Positions 32,700 through 45,772 of a stretch of 64,000 nt of DNA are shown here, piece after piece (the first letter of the stretch is position 1; every line of letters starts with the position of its first letter). The DNA lies in NCBI GenBank assembly GCA_035610365.1, contig CM069436.1, positions 87,359,912 to 87,423,911 of the forward strand. The letters run 5' to 3'. A program made the translations under genes and the position numbers. The DNA is from Aquatica leii (taxonomy: Eukaryota > Arthropoda > Insecta > Coleoptera > Lampyridae). The notes beneath the pieces were generated by a model. It had not been told where the DNA came from and searched no databases. It saw only the letters and a list, made by a program, of their open reading frames with translations.

Positions 32700-34480
32700 T
32701 CGTTACGTTCTGAAGTTAATTTGGTTTGGTAGGTTTCAAATTTGGAAACTTTAGTAACCTACGTTTATGTTCTATGATAATTCTGATTATGGATCAGATT
32801 AAGAATACAAAACAAACAACATGCAAGCGCAACGCGGGGTGATAAAAGAGGTAACATTCAGACCTTCAACAATGTACTTAACCTTGTAAATAAGTTTCTT
32901 ATTATATATTATTATGATAATTATTTTATGTATTTTTTTGGTTTTAGTATTCATCCTAGTTTAATAAAAAAATATTGTGGCGTCCAAAGTAAATTTAAAC
33001 TGTTCATTTTCAAATTAAAATAAAAAATCCTACAGTTCGATAGAACTCCTACGACCCTAAATTATAAATTTGTAATATTTCTCTCATTGTTCATGTTTTA
33101 TTGTATGTTAATTAGTAGCAACGAAACTTCTCAGTTACAAATAACCTAACATATATGTATCTGGGTTTATGAGTTGTAAACATCTCAGTAGTCGTTCATT
33201 ATCATTACTTAATCCCGCTCGTTCATTATAAATTTGCTTAACTAACACATGTCTCCTATACTTGTTTGTTCACAAGAATATGCATAGCTACAGAAAATTT
33301 TTCTCAACTACCGCTAAATACTATTTAAAGCGTCTTTTTGTTTATCCAACACATACTGTGTTACAGTCTTTACAATTAGTTTTTGATGTTCCCAATTTAT
33401 CATTCTTTTCCTTTGAACGTTGTAGCTATCTATTCCTTAAATCCTCGAAAATCTAATTTAAAAAATATTGATTTTTTAGTTTCATAAGTAATACACAAAT
33501 TTAATTGTCAAAAATTTTAACCTTAAAATGATAAGTTGCTGAGGGCTACAACTTTCAATGCTTACAATGGTACAGTCTTTTATCAGAGTAGTATTCAACT
33601 GTCTCAATTTTTCATACTGCCATAATATTGTAAAGAAACTATACTACCTTTAAGCAGAATCATAAACTAATTCAAAATTTTAAGTAGCAAATTTTAAAAT
33701 GTCCTAATTTTCAGTTGTTTAAAATTTTTTGTAGTGTACTTACAAACAAATCCATTACCATAAGATTAATTAAAACCCCTTTTATCGACTTACATAGTAG
33801 TAGTCAGTTTTTCATTTGATAAAACTGTAAATGACGAGTGAAATATCTTTGGAAGCACAATTCCAGTCTACCAAGTACTGATAGTCGCTGTTACGAGAAG
33901 ACTGAAGAATACATTACACAATTTTTTTTAGATTTAAAAAAAACGCAAAACCAAAATGAACGCCGAGAAGAGGACTGCGGTTGTAATGACAAAACTCCGT
34001 AAAAAACGATCGAGGAATTAAACTTCTTCCACAGGACCATCTTATAAAGAGACAAAGTAAAGTGCTTAAGAATCTGCCTAGACCGGAAATTCACTTGGGT
34101 TATCTCTGTGCTGTATCACCTTAAGACAAAAAATGCACTCAGCAAGAAGAACAATCTGCGGCTTTGCAAATGCGTTGTTTGACCCACGATGAGTTACAGC
34201 CGGTGCTTCAAACAACCCCAAGATCTTTCTGAATAACTGCAAAGCACTGTTGAATCAGAATGCGGTAGTGAAAACTTGTCCCTTGTGAGCATTCGGCTTC
34301 AAGAACAGTATCCTGTTCAAGCACGCAAAGGTCACATAACCAACCATGTACCTTGTTGTCATCCGCGCGATAGAAGAATTCCTATCGGCAATTAATCAGA
34401 TATAAGCTTCAACTCAACAAGAGAAGCTTCCCGTGCCCCATCTATTGCTAGCGAACTCTCAGTTACCAAAAAGAGATGGG
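32700..34480. repeat. Tandem repeat unit A (~1.8 kb)
   Basis: This is the first of two adjacent homologous units. It shares with 34,572-36,128 long collinear blocks, for example CAGATTAAGAATACAAAA, CTACGACCCTAAATTATAAA, TTCACAAGAATATGC and GAGAAGCTTCCCGTG. Unit A carries about 200-250 bp near 33,480-33,840 that unit B lacks. Translations on both strands are broken and I recognise no domain. It may be a decayed transposon duplicated locally. Confidence 0.8.
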
Positions 34481-34571
34481 TTTCTGGCACAAAATTTCAG
34501 TTAGGTTTACGATAACAATTTTGATTTTTTACGCAAGATGTTAGTTTAAGCACAATTTCAATTATTATCCG

Positions 34572-36128
34572 ATGCATTACGTCCTAAAATTAACTTGGCT
34601 TGGTACCTTTCAAATTTGGAGATTTTAATACGCATGTTAATGTTTTGCGATGGTTCTGATTAGGGATCTTGGCTAATAAAGTATTAATCAGATTAAGAAT
34701 ACAAAAAATTAAAAAATTAAATTTCGCGTTACAAAAAATGCACAATATTAGGTCATCTAAATGAATCAGTTCGTGACCGCGCCCAAAATGCAAGTGCGCA
34801 ACGCGGGATGATAAAAAAGATAACCTTTAACAATGGATGTGTTTAACCTTGCAAGCACGTTTCTTATTAGATATTATTATGATGATTATGTTATGTATTT
34901 TTCGGTTTCAATATTCATCCTAATTTGATAAAAAAATGTTGAGGCGTTCAAATTAATTTAAGCTCGTTTTTAGATTAAAATTAAAAATCTTAAAGCGCGA
35001 TAGAATTCCTACGACCCTAAATTATAAATTTCTTATGATTGTCTCATTGTTTATGTTTTATTTTATATTAATAAATTATGTGAGCTAGCCTGGGTGCATT
35101 ATTTTTATTATGTATGTTCATCAGTAATAACAAAACTTCTCATTTACAAATAAATTAACTTATATATGTATCTGCGTTTATTAGTTGCAAACATCTCAGT
35201 GATCATTGATTGTCATTTTTGAATCCGGCTCGTTCAATGTAAACTTGTTTAACTAACAAATGTCTGCTATACTGTTTGTTCACAAGAATATGCGTAGCTA
35301 CAGAAAACTAACTTCCGCTAAATAGTATTTAAAGCGTTTGATAGATCTTTTTGTTTGTCTAATATATATTGTGTTACAGTCTTTACAACTTACAATTAGT
35401 TGTTGTTTTTATCTAGCATTTCTCTTAATCTTGAAGGTTTCCAAAAAACGTTGTAAGCTAACGAAAATTTAAATTCTCAAGTATCTAGTTTTTTTTTAAT
35501 CTTTTCTATTTTATTTTTACAAAATTTGGAAATTACGATGCCACAAGTGCAGCATCTTTAGAAGCACCATTCCACAGTCCACAAAGTGCTGATAATCGTT
35601 GTTACAAGAAGACTAAAGAATACGTTAAACAATTTTAGAAAAGTGAACACCGAGTAGGGAACCGCGATTCTAATGATAAAGCACCGTAAAATAACAATCG
35701 AGGAATTGAACTCCTTCGGCGGAATCATCCTTTGAAAAGAAAGTGAAGTGCTTAGAAATCTCCTTAGACCAGAAACTCACTCAGAAGCATATCCGCGATC
35801 TCTGTGCTGTACCATCTTAACACAAGAAGTGCTCTCAGCAAGAAGAGCAAATGCGTTATTAGACTTACGTTGATTCCTTCATACAGCCGGTGCCCTCTGA
35901 ACAACAACAGCTTTAATAAACGCCGACATCCTTCTGAGTGAGCTCTGTTAGATCAGAATGTGATAGTAAACCTAGACATATTCAGCGTTTGGCTTAAAAA
36001 CCCGTATCCTGTTCAGGCACGCAAAGTGCGATAGAAGATAGAATTCTTAGCGGCAAGTTGTCCAATATGAGAAGCTTCCCGTGTCCCATTTTTTGGTATC
36101 GGATTCTCAGATGCTTAAAAAAATGGAT
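34572..36128. repeat. Tandem repeat unit B (~1.56 kb)
   Basis: Second unit, same orientation as A, offset about 1.87 kb at the left and less at the right because of indels. Divergence between units is clear by eye, so the duplication is not recent. No gene is recognised in it. Confidence 0.8.
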
Positions 36129-36184
36129 CATGTCTCACGATTTATTTACGCATTCCTCATATTGATGAAAGAAAAAGTATGTTA

Positions 36185-37085
36185 CGTTGGATTTCGTGTA
36201 ACAAAAAAGTTAAGCGACGGCTAGCACAGTTGTTTTCGGAGATGGGGTTGCAAGCTTCGTGATGATCGATTATAAACTAAATCTAAAAACGCTCCAAAAC
36301 GATGAAAGTCTAAATTAGGGAAACATCGTTTACATCTACCCGCAGCTAAAAAAATCAAATAACACGACAGAAGTGATAACACAGAATTTATTTTTATTTG
36401 ATCACAGACAGTAGTTTAAAGAGGACGAAGAATACATAAGTATAATTATATAAATTTTCCAAACACTAATACGTGGAGCGGACAAAATATAAGTTGAGCA
36501 ACACGTCGTACAGTAAACTGGCCTAGTAGGTCTAACTTTTACATTCAAAGAAGGAATGACTTTATATTCATAATTCAAAATCACCAAAGTATACAAAAAA
36601 ATTAAGACTTAGAGATTCAATGCGCACTACATAAGACTTTGTGACGCACAAAAAATCATATAATCATTGAAGATAGCGTATCCGCAGCGTTTCCCCTCGA
36701 CTTGATATAGTAATTGGTATTAAAAGTTTCTTTTAAAAAAATCAAAATCATAAATGCCTCCAACCCCTTGACGGTGTGAATGGTTTAATTACAGCAACCT
36801 GACATCATAGAAATTTTCCCAAATATGCCATCTGCTTGTTATCTCCACCGATAAAGAAAACGTGTGGGGGGTATGGAAATCCGCCCAAATAAGCTTTCGC
36901 TTAGATAGACATAAAATTCGATTGCATATTCACGTGGAATTGCGTAAAATAACTAAATGATGAAAGCTTTGTTAGACGTAGACACCGCTAAGTGGAGGTC
37001 TGTGTTGCACAAACGTAGCAGAAAAAAAATGAAATCGTGCTTTTAAAATTTGACAGTGAACCACAAAAAGTGGGCGTGTCGAGGA
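36185..37085. repeat. Dispersed repeat family R, copy 1
   Basis: This copy begins with TTTCGTGTAACAAAAAAG and shares with 38,405-39,565 and 63,285-64,000 blocks such as CGACGGCTAGCACAG, CGCAGCGTTTCCCCTCGACTT, CTTGACGGTGTGAA and TTCACGTGGAATTGCGT. It lacks the roughly 230 bp internal segment found in the other two copies. No protein motif is recognised. Confidence 0.85.
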
Positions 37086-38404
37086 CTAATTCTATACTCG
37101 AAAATTTTTACTATACCACATTTCTAACATAACACGTTCCCGCGTCAGAGAGATGCAATAGCTCCAAGCTGCAGTTGATAAGCAAAGTCCTAGATGGCGC
37201 ACAAGAAAATCAAGTTTAGGACTATACTGGCACAAATATCTATTTTGGAAATCAGTCAACGTATACATTTCTAATTGCTGCTTCAAACGTAATCAACATC
37301 AACAATCAAAAAAAACAAATAAATACACTTCTATGTTTCTAACCATTCGTAGGTTCTTTCGCAAACTACTAACTACAATAACCCAAAGCGCCCATCGTAA
37401 AACGACTAATTATAGTGATCTAAAATTAATTTAAACGAAAAAGCACAAATTAACAAAACAATTTACTTCTGCATTGCGTGCACCTAATTTTACACTTCGA
37501 AAAAATCCGCACCTGTAATCCATTTATAATTTATTTTGGCAATATTAATTTTATCCGCCGAAGCCAAATCTTTAACCTTGTTTCTTACCGGGCACTTCAA
37601 TGAGAAGAACTAAAAACCATATGTTGAATTATGGGATATAAAGAAATATAACCAGCTTATTAAACATTTAACAACACATTTATATACGCAGTTTACTTCT
37701 AGAAATCTATAAATTTGCAATTATTACATGTGCACCTGCAAGAATTTCTTCTTTCTTTTATATTGTAAATTTTAATATCTTGAACGAACACAAGGTGCAG
37801 TTTTTGTTCAGTTTCAAGTTTGCTAAATACCCGAGCCACGTGCTTTCATGTTTTACTATAGAAGATAATATCTGATGAATGTAATGAACTTTTCGCATCC
37901 GGTGTTTTATGAACTGTTCACTGTTCGCCAATTATAGTTCATTCGTGTAAATAACATTAACTAATACTCGTTTACTGCACAAAAAAAACTATAATTAAAC
38001 GTTAGCGAAACATTAATTAATTACGTAATTAATATTTTCATACAACGTGATTGTAATCGAGTGAATGATTATTAAAAGGTCAAATTTACGAAGCGTTGAT
38101 TTTAATTTAAAAAAAAATTGATTAGTTGCTTAATTATTTCAAAGCTGTTTTTGATTCATTAATTAAGTTGACTCATTATTAAAGTGTAATTGCTAATTAA
38201 TTTTTATATTAAGTTACACCTACCGACTGCTCTTCAAATGGGAAAATGTTTATTGGTTTAATTTACAGTTTTAAATAAATTCAAATGTTAGCTACCTGTC
38301 TCTTTACTCTAAATAAATTAAACCAAAGAAATACAATAATTATGGGACTATAAAAAATGAATAAAAACGTAATTTCGACTCTTCTACTCTAATATTTGTT
38401 ATGC
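37086..38404. other. AT-rich spacer between two R copies
   Basis: No recognisable gene or repeat. Several TTAATTA-rich palindromic strings near 37,990-38,220 reflect base composition. Confidence 0.5.
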
Positions 38405-39565
38405 TGATTTTCGTGTAACTAAAAAAGAAAGTGACGGCTAACACGGTTGTTTTCGGAGAATTAATCGCAGGCTTCGTGATGCTAGATTATAAATTAAATC
38501 TAAAATGGCGCCAAAACGATAAAAGAGGAAATTAGGGAGACATTGTTTAAATCTACCCGCATCTGAAAAAAAAGAAAATAACACCACAGAAGTGATAACA
38601 CAGAATATATATTTACCACAGAGAGTAGTTCCAAAGAGGTCGAAGAAGGTACATAAGTATCATTACGAAAATTTTCCAAACGCTAATACATGGGTCGGAC
38701 AAATATAAGTTACGCCCTATATTGGGCAACACATCGTACAGTAAACGGACCTAGTCGGTTTAACTTTAACATTCAAAGAAGAATATTCGTAAATCCAAAT
38801 CCGAAATCACAAAAGTATGTAAAAAATTGAAGACTTTGAGACTCAACGCGCACTGCATACGACTTTGTGACGCACAAAATGATTTTATAATTAATTGTGT
38901 TAACAACCTAACATGTACGTACGATCATTCTAACAATCGACATGACCAACGAAGTACTAATCATGAAACTAGAAATTGTAATACTTACAGTTATGTTTTA
39001 TCCAATAGGGGATTAGCTAATTCCGTACCTTATTACCTAAAACGTAATATGAAATCTAACACAAAAACATACATACGGCGTTATTACAAATAAATTCGGT
39101 TTTCAAATCATACAGTGATTGAAGATAACGAATGCGCAGCGTTTCCCCTCGACTTAATGTAGTGTTTGATAGTAAAAGTTCTTTCCAAAAAAATCGCAAT
39201 CGTACAGGCCTCCAACCTCTTGACGGTGTGAATGTTTAAATTACAGCAACGTGACGTCATGGAAATTTCTCCCCAAATATGCACACTTGTGGGGGTATGG
39301 AAATCCGCTATAGCAATTATGCAAGAACCAATTTAAACCCCCAATACAAAAAAATTATAACCACATACCCCAAATCACTCAGATAGACACCAAACTCAAA
39401 TGCATGTTCACGTGGAATTGCGTGAAATAACTTAATAATGAAAGCCTTTGTTTGGCCTAGATACCGCTAAACGGAGGTCTGCGTTGCAGCAAACATTACC
39501 GGAAGAAGAATGAATTCGCGCTTTTACAAATTTGACGATCGTCCACGAAACATAGGGGTGCCGAG
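38405..39565. repeat. Dispersed repeat family R, copy 2
   Basis: Same orientation as copy 1 and more complete. It contains the internal segment (about 38,885-39,110) with GTGTTAACAACCTAACATG and TAGGGGATTAGCTAATTCCG, also present in copy 3. An 88-codon open frame at 38,827-39,093 spans it (starts MKTLRLNAHC), but the frame is broken in copy 3, so coding is unlikely. Confidence 0.85.
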
Positions 39566-39984
39566 GGCAAATATTAACCTACCAACTTTTTAACATAACA
39601 TATTTTTGAAATGAAACTAAAAATTCTGTGAAAAAATCAATAATTTTGTTGAACATTTATCTTGAATTTCTTACTATAAAAACAGCGGTAAAGAAAAGCT
39701 GTGAGTAATTCTCAAAAACCCAAAATTACTCGAATCTAAAAAAAAATAAACAATCAAAAAATGCCTCAAACTAAAACTACAAATTTTTGGGTCAAATAAA
39801 AAATAGAAAAACGTCTTCTACGTTTTCACTCAAAAATGTCTACAATTTCTGCAGACAAGCTTAACGGTCATGTTACCGGTCCCGAAGAGAGATGGTGGAA
39901 CCTATTCCAGCCTACCGACCTGAGAACTAATTATAGCTCACAGACCCACAAATATCCCACAGAAGAAGACTGAATTAAAGATGA
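39566..39984. other. Spacer, possible LINE 5' leader
   Basis: AT-rich to about 39,850, then less so. The part from 39,850 could be the untranslated leader of the LINE that follows, but nothing shows this directly. Confidence 0.3.
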
Positions 39985-40350
39985 GATTGTTCTACGATTT
40001 GCTACTTGAAACATAAAAACATTCAACAACAAAAAACAAGAGAATGATAGAGCTAAGAAGCGACAACATCGACATCGATAGTGACCAAAGACGATTGTAC
40101 ACAAAAGATACAAAAACAGCGTAGAAGAATGTCAATATATATGGTCACGTATGCTAAAAATGCGAACAGAATTTCAACTACTGAATATCGGTATATGCAC
40201 CAGAACACAATAAACCAAAACAAGAGCGAGAAAACATCTATGACCAACTTCAAAATATCAGAGAATCGGTGCCACAAAATGAACCTCTAATAAACCTAGG
40301 AGGTTTTACTGCGCACATTGGAAATGATGCGATTCAACGCATTAATAAAG
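39985..40350 (+). pseudogene. LINE endonuclease domain, N-terminal part
   Basis: The piece starts with IVLRFAT-stop-NIKTFNNK, the counterpart of the LRVATWNV.SLN opening of APE-type endonucleases. It resumes in another frame at ISVYAPEHNKPKQERENIYD and NEPLINLGGFTAHIGNDAI, the counterparts of YAPE, YDQL and LMGDFNARVGND. Catalytic Asn of DFNA is replaced (GFTA). The reading is lost at about 40,350. The rest of what looks like the same element resumes at 41,551. Confidence 0.75.
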
Positions 40351-41550
40351 ACATACGTGTTAAAAATATTTTTGCATGGTTTTCGTACTGTAGAAATTTT
40401 GCCCTATGATACGTTATTTTGCATAGTGGAGCTCGATAAAGACATTTCCGCTTGGTGCGTTAAGAAAGTTGCATTTGTGTTCTAGTGTCAGGCCCGGGAG
40501 TTTCTACATTTGAAGTATCTTTAATCACCTACCCTGATTTTGGATAAATAAATTGCGATTTCAGATGTGATTGTTGCAAGAAATTCAATGGGGTAAGGGA
40601 GCATTTTCATTTTAAAACGCAATTTGATTTTTCTGTGTTATCATTAACAACTTTGGTTACCATCACATAATCTTTTAATGTAAGAATACTTGCACATGTT
40701 GTTTGATCTTGGAAAATTCCTATGAACAATTATTAAAGTAAGCATAGATTATTGAAAATTTTTCCGAATGGGTGTTAAATAGGGACATTAAAGCCACCGT
40801 TTCGATTTCTACGATTGCGAACAGCATTACGGCCAAATTGAAAAGGAACACCAACCGAAATATATTCACTAAATTCGGGAAGCGCACTTGAGTTTTTTTA
40901 ACATATCGTATGAAACCGAAATTTATTTGTAGTAACGGTGTATGCATGTGACAGATTAATTTTCAGAAATTTTAAGAAATTTGTGTCGGATGTGCCATTA
41001 GTTAATTGCATATTGGGGACGTAAAATTGCAAGTACTTTGTTACTTATATAAAATATCTTTTTACTTTGAGGTCAGTCGTATGCACGCACGACTGAAGAT
41101 ACATCTTACGCTTGTTGTCACCAACGTAAATTGCTTTTGAATGTTCTGTTAAATCAATAGATTTGTTTAGATGTACAAAGTGTTGCCTAATCTAAAGGAC
41201 CTCCATCATTATCATTAACTGTTATATTTATTGACAAACCTTTAATTACTATTTTTAAATTATAGTTCTACCTCGTTTAACCTCTTTCTCTTCGTTAAAA
41301 TAAATATATTCATTCTTATGATTGCGTGTTGTAATTTGTTTACCTTCAGTGCTCGACAGATTTAAACGGAATCTGTAGAGAATATTTCTACCGTTTTAGA
41401 GCTCTTTTAATTAATTTATAATTAGCTCTCCAAAATATTTAGCGACCGTCTGTCTTAAGCTACAGTTAAATTTACGTAACAATTACTTACCAACTTATGC
41501 TCACTAAGTGATCTAAGAATCATTTTTTTACCTTAAATCTCATTACAAAT
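40351..41550. other. ~1.2 kb of unrelated DNA inside the LINE
   Basis: This stretch separates two endonuclease pieces of one LINE family. It shows no transposase or RT motif, and I could not define terminal repeats or a target duplication. About 40 codons of endonuclease expected at the junction are missing, so insertion was accompanied by deletion, or two separate copies lie here. Confidence 0.45.
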
Positions 41551-43245
41551 ATGTATACATTCCGAAGCTCTCGAAAACAATCAAGAATAGATTGTCGTAA
41601 CCCAGTACACGTACAAGAAGTTAGAACACTAAATTCTGCAAATGCAAGAAGTGACCATAGTTCGCTTCTTGGAAAAATCACAACAAAACTAACTTTAAAA
41701 AAGAATATAGAAACAAGAACAAAAATACAACAAATAAACATCAAATCACTGTGGTACACAACTATAAAAAGCCTAAATCAAACCCAATAGAAGAACAAGA
41801 AGAAGATATCAACAGCTAGAAAAAATTAAAGAAAAATATTAATGAAGCAGCAACCAAAACCCTCGAAACTCAGGTTGTAAGACAACAAAAACAAAAACCA
41901 AGCAAAACACCAGGGTTCTGCAACGATAATTAAGATAAATTTAAAAAGAAAAAGAAACCATACTTAAACTATATCACAGGCGGCAGAAGTATCTGAAGAA
42001 CTGGGGAAATTTGCTTAAAAAAATGGAAAGTGACTTTTAAAGAACAGAAGAAATTGAATCCATTAGCACTAGACACATATTTGGGTGAAATACTTAGAGG
42101 AAATTTAGAAGAAAGAAGAGACCAAAATTGAACCAAATACACCAGAGATATTAACCAAGGATAAAACCGTTATAAAAAAACAGAAATAGATTTCCAAAAA
42201 CTCAAAAACAAAAGGAGAGAGATAGTCAAGATAACATCACCAACGAGTTACTCAAATACGGAGAAGAGAAGCTATACCAGCAATTAACAACTTTAATAAA
42301 AAAAATCACAATCCCGGATGAATGGCAAGCCAGCATTACGATCCTACTATTTAAAAAAGACGATATTTACTCTGCACTAATCTGAAATTAACCACAACAA
42401 TAAAAACAAACAAAAGAAATGACTGTATTTCATTAGCAGACGAACAACAAGAATACAGATCAGAAAGATCCTGCATAGACGCTATCTTTGTAATAACAAA
42501 TAACGGATCGAATACAATCGACCAGCGTTCATGTGGTTTATCGATCTACAGAAGGCTTTCGGCCAAATACATTTTCTTTATGATAGACAAATACCGCACA
42601 CCATTAAAACAATTGAAAATATATATTCAGAATATTCAATTCAAGCAAAAATAAATGGCGTACTAACTGAACAGATACCTGTAAGTAATGGCATTTGGCG
42701 GGAGGGTTTTTTAAACCCGTTTCTGTTTAACATCGTAATAGATAAAATTATAAAACAAGAACGCAAGCTAAAATCCTGTAAAATCCAGACGCTGTGGTTC
42801 TGGTGGCGGAGGACGAGGATGATCTCCAAAGGTTACCGTAACAGTGTAATAAAACAGATCAGATGCAAGCTTATGGTCGATGGTATAATCATGCACCAAG
42901 AAATAAAACTTATAAATACCTGAGCATCAAATTATTTGGATACGAGGATATTGAGACGGAAGCAAGGAATCAAGCTGCAAGAGCGTCAAAGGCAGTGCCT
43001 AACCTAAATGACACAATATGGCAAAATAAACATATTCGAACTAAAGCCAAAGCCCAGATCTACAAGATTGCAATTAGATCTATACCAACTTATGCAGCAG
43101 ATACCCGACCAGAAACATCTAAGACAAAAAAAATACTAGAGACTACAAAAATAATGCGTAGAAACACTGATAGACAGAGAAAGAAGTGAGAATCTCTAAA
43201 TAACATGCAGGATAGATACCATCAAGAACTGGGTATTAGAAAATA
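41551..43245 (+). pseudogene. LINE fossil: endonuclease end through RT to C-terminus
   Basis: It opens with VQEVRTLNSANARSDHSSLL, the SDH end of the endonuclease, at about 41,600-41,680. A Lys-rich linker follows (QKQKPSKTPGFCND, YLNYITGGRS). Then come ELLKYGEEKLYQQL with IPDEWQASITILLFKK (about 42,245-42,360), DEQQEYRSERSCIDAIFVI (42,440-42,495), and an open frame at 42,531-42,923 with FIDLQKAF (motif A, Asp present, the second Asp replaced by Gly) and LNPFLFNIVIDKII. YLSIKLFGYEDIETEARNQ and NKHIRTKAKAQIYKIAIRS follow at 42,863-43,189. The YADD box is not intact and frames shift repeatedly, so it is inactive. Reading order is complete for a typical insect LINE ORF2. Confidence 0.85.
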
Positions 43246-43289
43246 CATAACATAAATAAATACATAAAATAAAATTTTTAGTGATGGAG

Positions 43290-43470
43290 ATATACCATGC
43301 TATACCCGAGAAAATTTCGTTTATTACCAATGAATTCCTGCAGTCGTCTAGGCACCACTAAATCCTGAAGATGATCGACTTCAATCGTCTTTCATACATT
43401 GTTAATTGCCGTAATTAATTGTTTTTAGTTTTTCGCTTTAAAAATTGCTCTTTGTGGATCTTCAATTGTT
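43290..43470 (-). pseudogene. mariner/Tc1-like transposase C-terminal fragment
   Basis: The minus strand reads HITIEDPQRAIFKAKN, stop, KQLITAINNV, stop, KTIEVDHLQDLVVPRRLQEF and IGNKRNFLGYS. This is the pattern of the last ~60 residues of Tc1/mariner-type transposases: a helix ending in V, then VDHLQ..V, then PRRL..VI...G....Y. It has two stops and no DDE core upstream. It abuts the 3' end of the LINE fossil. Confidence 0.55.
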
Positions 43471-45576
43471 ATGTGACTAAAAATAAAAGATAAAAAAAAA
43501 TAACACAATTTTTTACCAATTTCAAGATTAGATTAGATTTTGAAACAAAAACTAGAAGAAAAGTAGACATATTAGGTATAAATGAGAAATGTTTGAAATA
43601 ATTAGTAAAGAAAACAATTTTTTTTAAATTGTAACTATCAAATTAAAGTGAAGAAAGTAAAAAAAAAACCTAAAAAGTTTTTTTTAACAAACCGAAGTTT
43701 CGGTTACAACATCGACAGAAAAAGGAATGCACTTTTCAACTTGCTACTTTTATTTTAATTTTTTAATATTAATCAGTACAATATTACATTAAAATTTCGA
43801 AGTTATTCAACGTTTTTAAATTCATCTTAATTTTTTTATTTCATTGTTTAAGTACTTGTTAAGTACTAATTTACTTGAGTTCGTTTAGGCCTATTATTGT
43901 TGTTATAAATTTAGACTGTATTCGAATTCATTAGTTCCGTCAGTAATTTATGTATGTATTTCATTTAGTAAATAATAGATGTGTAATTCAATATTGCTTT
44001 ATATCCAAGTAAGTACTGTTTATATTAGCGCTATTAAGATTATCATTTGTTTTCGCGGACTCCAATAAGAAACGTTCTTTTCGTGGAACTGAAACTGTGC
44101 GTAAGGCTTTTAATTGTATAGTTCACTTTGTTTCTTAGGTAACATTAAAATATGTTAATTAATTTTGTGTTAAGAAATTAATTCCGAATTATTGTTTTTC
44201 TGTGTTGTTTTATTTAGATTTATTTTTATTTTAACATTGTTTGAACGATTTAATTACTATCATATTTTTTTGTTTTTGTGTTTTGTTTGTTTCAATTCAA
44301 TTAATTCAACTTATAATCTTGCCTTTTATTTTAATTTAATAAATGCTATATTCTATTTTTAAATTATAACAAAGCTTTTATTCAAACAACTTATTCCGTT
44401 TAGATAACTTAAAAAGTTCAGAATTTAGTAGTAGTTTGGAACACCCCGGTGGCTCAAAGCCTTGACATTGGGTTTAAACCGTTATTAATGTGAACACAAT
44501 TAATATAAATTTATTCTACAAACTAAAAATGTAATTATTACAATAAACATGTACAGGTGATGTAGTTTTATTCCCCCTCGTATAACCAATAACTTATTCT
44601 ACTAAAATTATTACTTCGGGCTTCTGTGGAATGTGGCCTGCCAATTTAGTAAATTTGTGATTAGATGAATGCTGCCCACGACTCGTATCTAACTTAAAAA
44701 AAATGTACTTTTCCTAAAAGAAAATGATTAAAAGCAAATGTCGTGGTTGCAATCCTTTCGAGAACGGTATTATAAGTTAATTATAAGACGGAAAATTATT
44801 CAGGTACGGTAATAAGGGTTAAAAACTTGGGTGTAAATAATTAAGGTTTCCAGATAATGCACTGCTACGGTTAACTAGGTTTAATTTCTAATTTACGGCG
44901 GGTGGCCCACTGGTATCTATTAATGACAAAGTTTCATACAAATAAAAAACGGCGTAATTCAATTATGTTATTACTACTACACAGGGTGTTTAGTTTGGTT
45001 ATAATGTCAAACAAAAGCTTCGGCAGATTCAGGTGAGTATTTCGAATGGACTTATTGATTTGGAAATTATTAATTTTAAACCTTAGCCCAAAACCAAAAC
45101 GTAGCAATGCCTAACGTATTGAAATGCTCTGAGCCAGCCTGGTTTGATCGGTATTTCAATGCGCCAACCTCAACTACGTTAAGAGTGGAAAGCAACTGGA
45201 GATTTAGTTCACGCTTAACAAATCCTACACCAGCCTGCCGCAAATGATTTGTCAATTCGCTAACGAACTGAGGTTCGGTAATAACAAATACTACTAAGTG
45301 AAACGGAAGCCGGTAGTCAACTTGAGAGAGGGCGTTTTGACGTAACAGGAATTCTAATACAAAACGAGAAATTGAATTCAAAAATCGTTAAAGTCGCAGG
45401 ATTCGAAAGCTGGTCGGTATGAGTTTAGAAGGTCCGGGTACAATAGCAGGTCTCGGTTAATCGGTGGACACAAATATATGGTATCAGGATCGGTTCAGGA
45501 ATGAGTTAGTCGGGTACAAAAGTATTTATTCGTAAAATATTAATCGGATAAAACACAGGCATCAGGTCGGGGAAAA
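43471..45576. other. AT-rich spacer, then less AT-rich unassigned DNA
   Basis: Homopolymer-rich to about 44,400. A lone MITE-like end (ACACAGGGTGTTTAG) lies at 44,980. A minus-strand open frame of 101 codons at 45,076-45,381 (starts MNSISRFVLEF, ends FWFWAKV) is longer than its surroundings would predict, but I recognise no family. The DNA to 45,576 is richer in G+C and may be part of an unidentified retroelement. Confidence 0.35.

Positions 45577-45772
<196 letters not shown>

Noticed and set aside
39900..40290. Host gene exon with 60-74 codon frames on both strands
   Set aside because: The + strand reads as a decayed LINE endonuclease in a different frame, which explains the open stretches.
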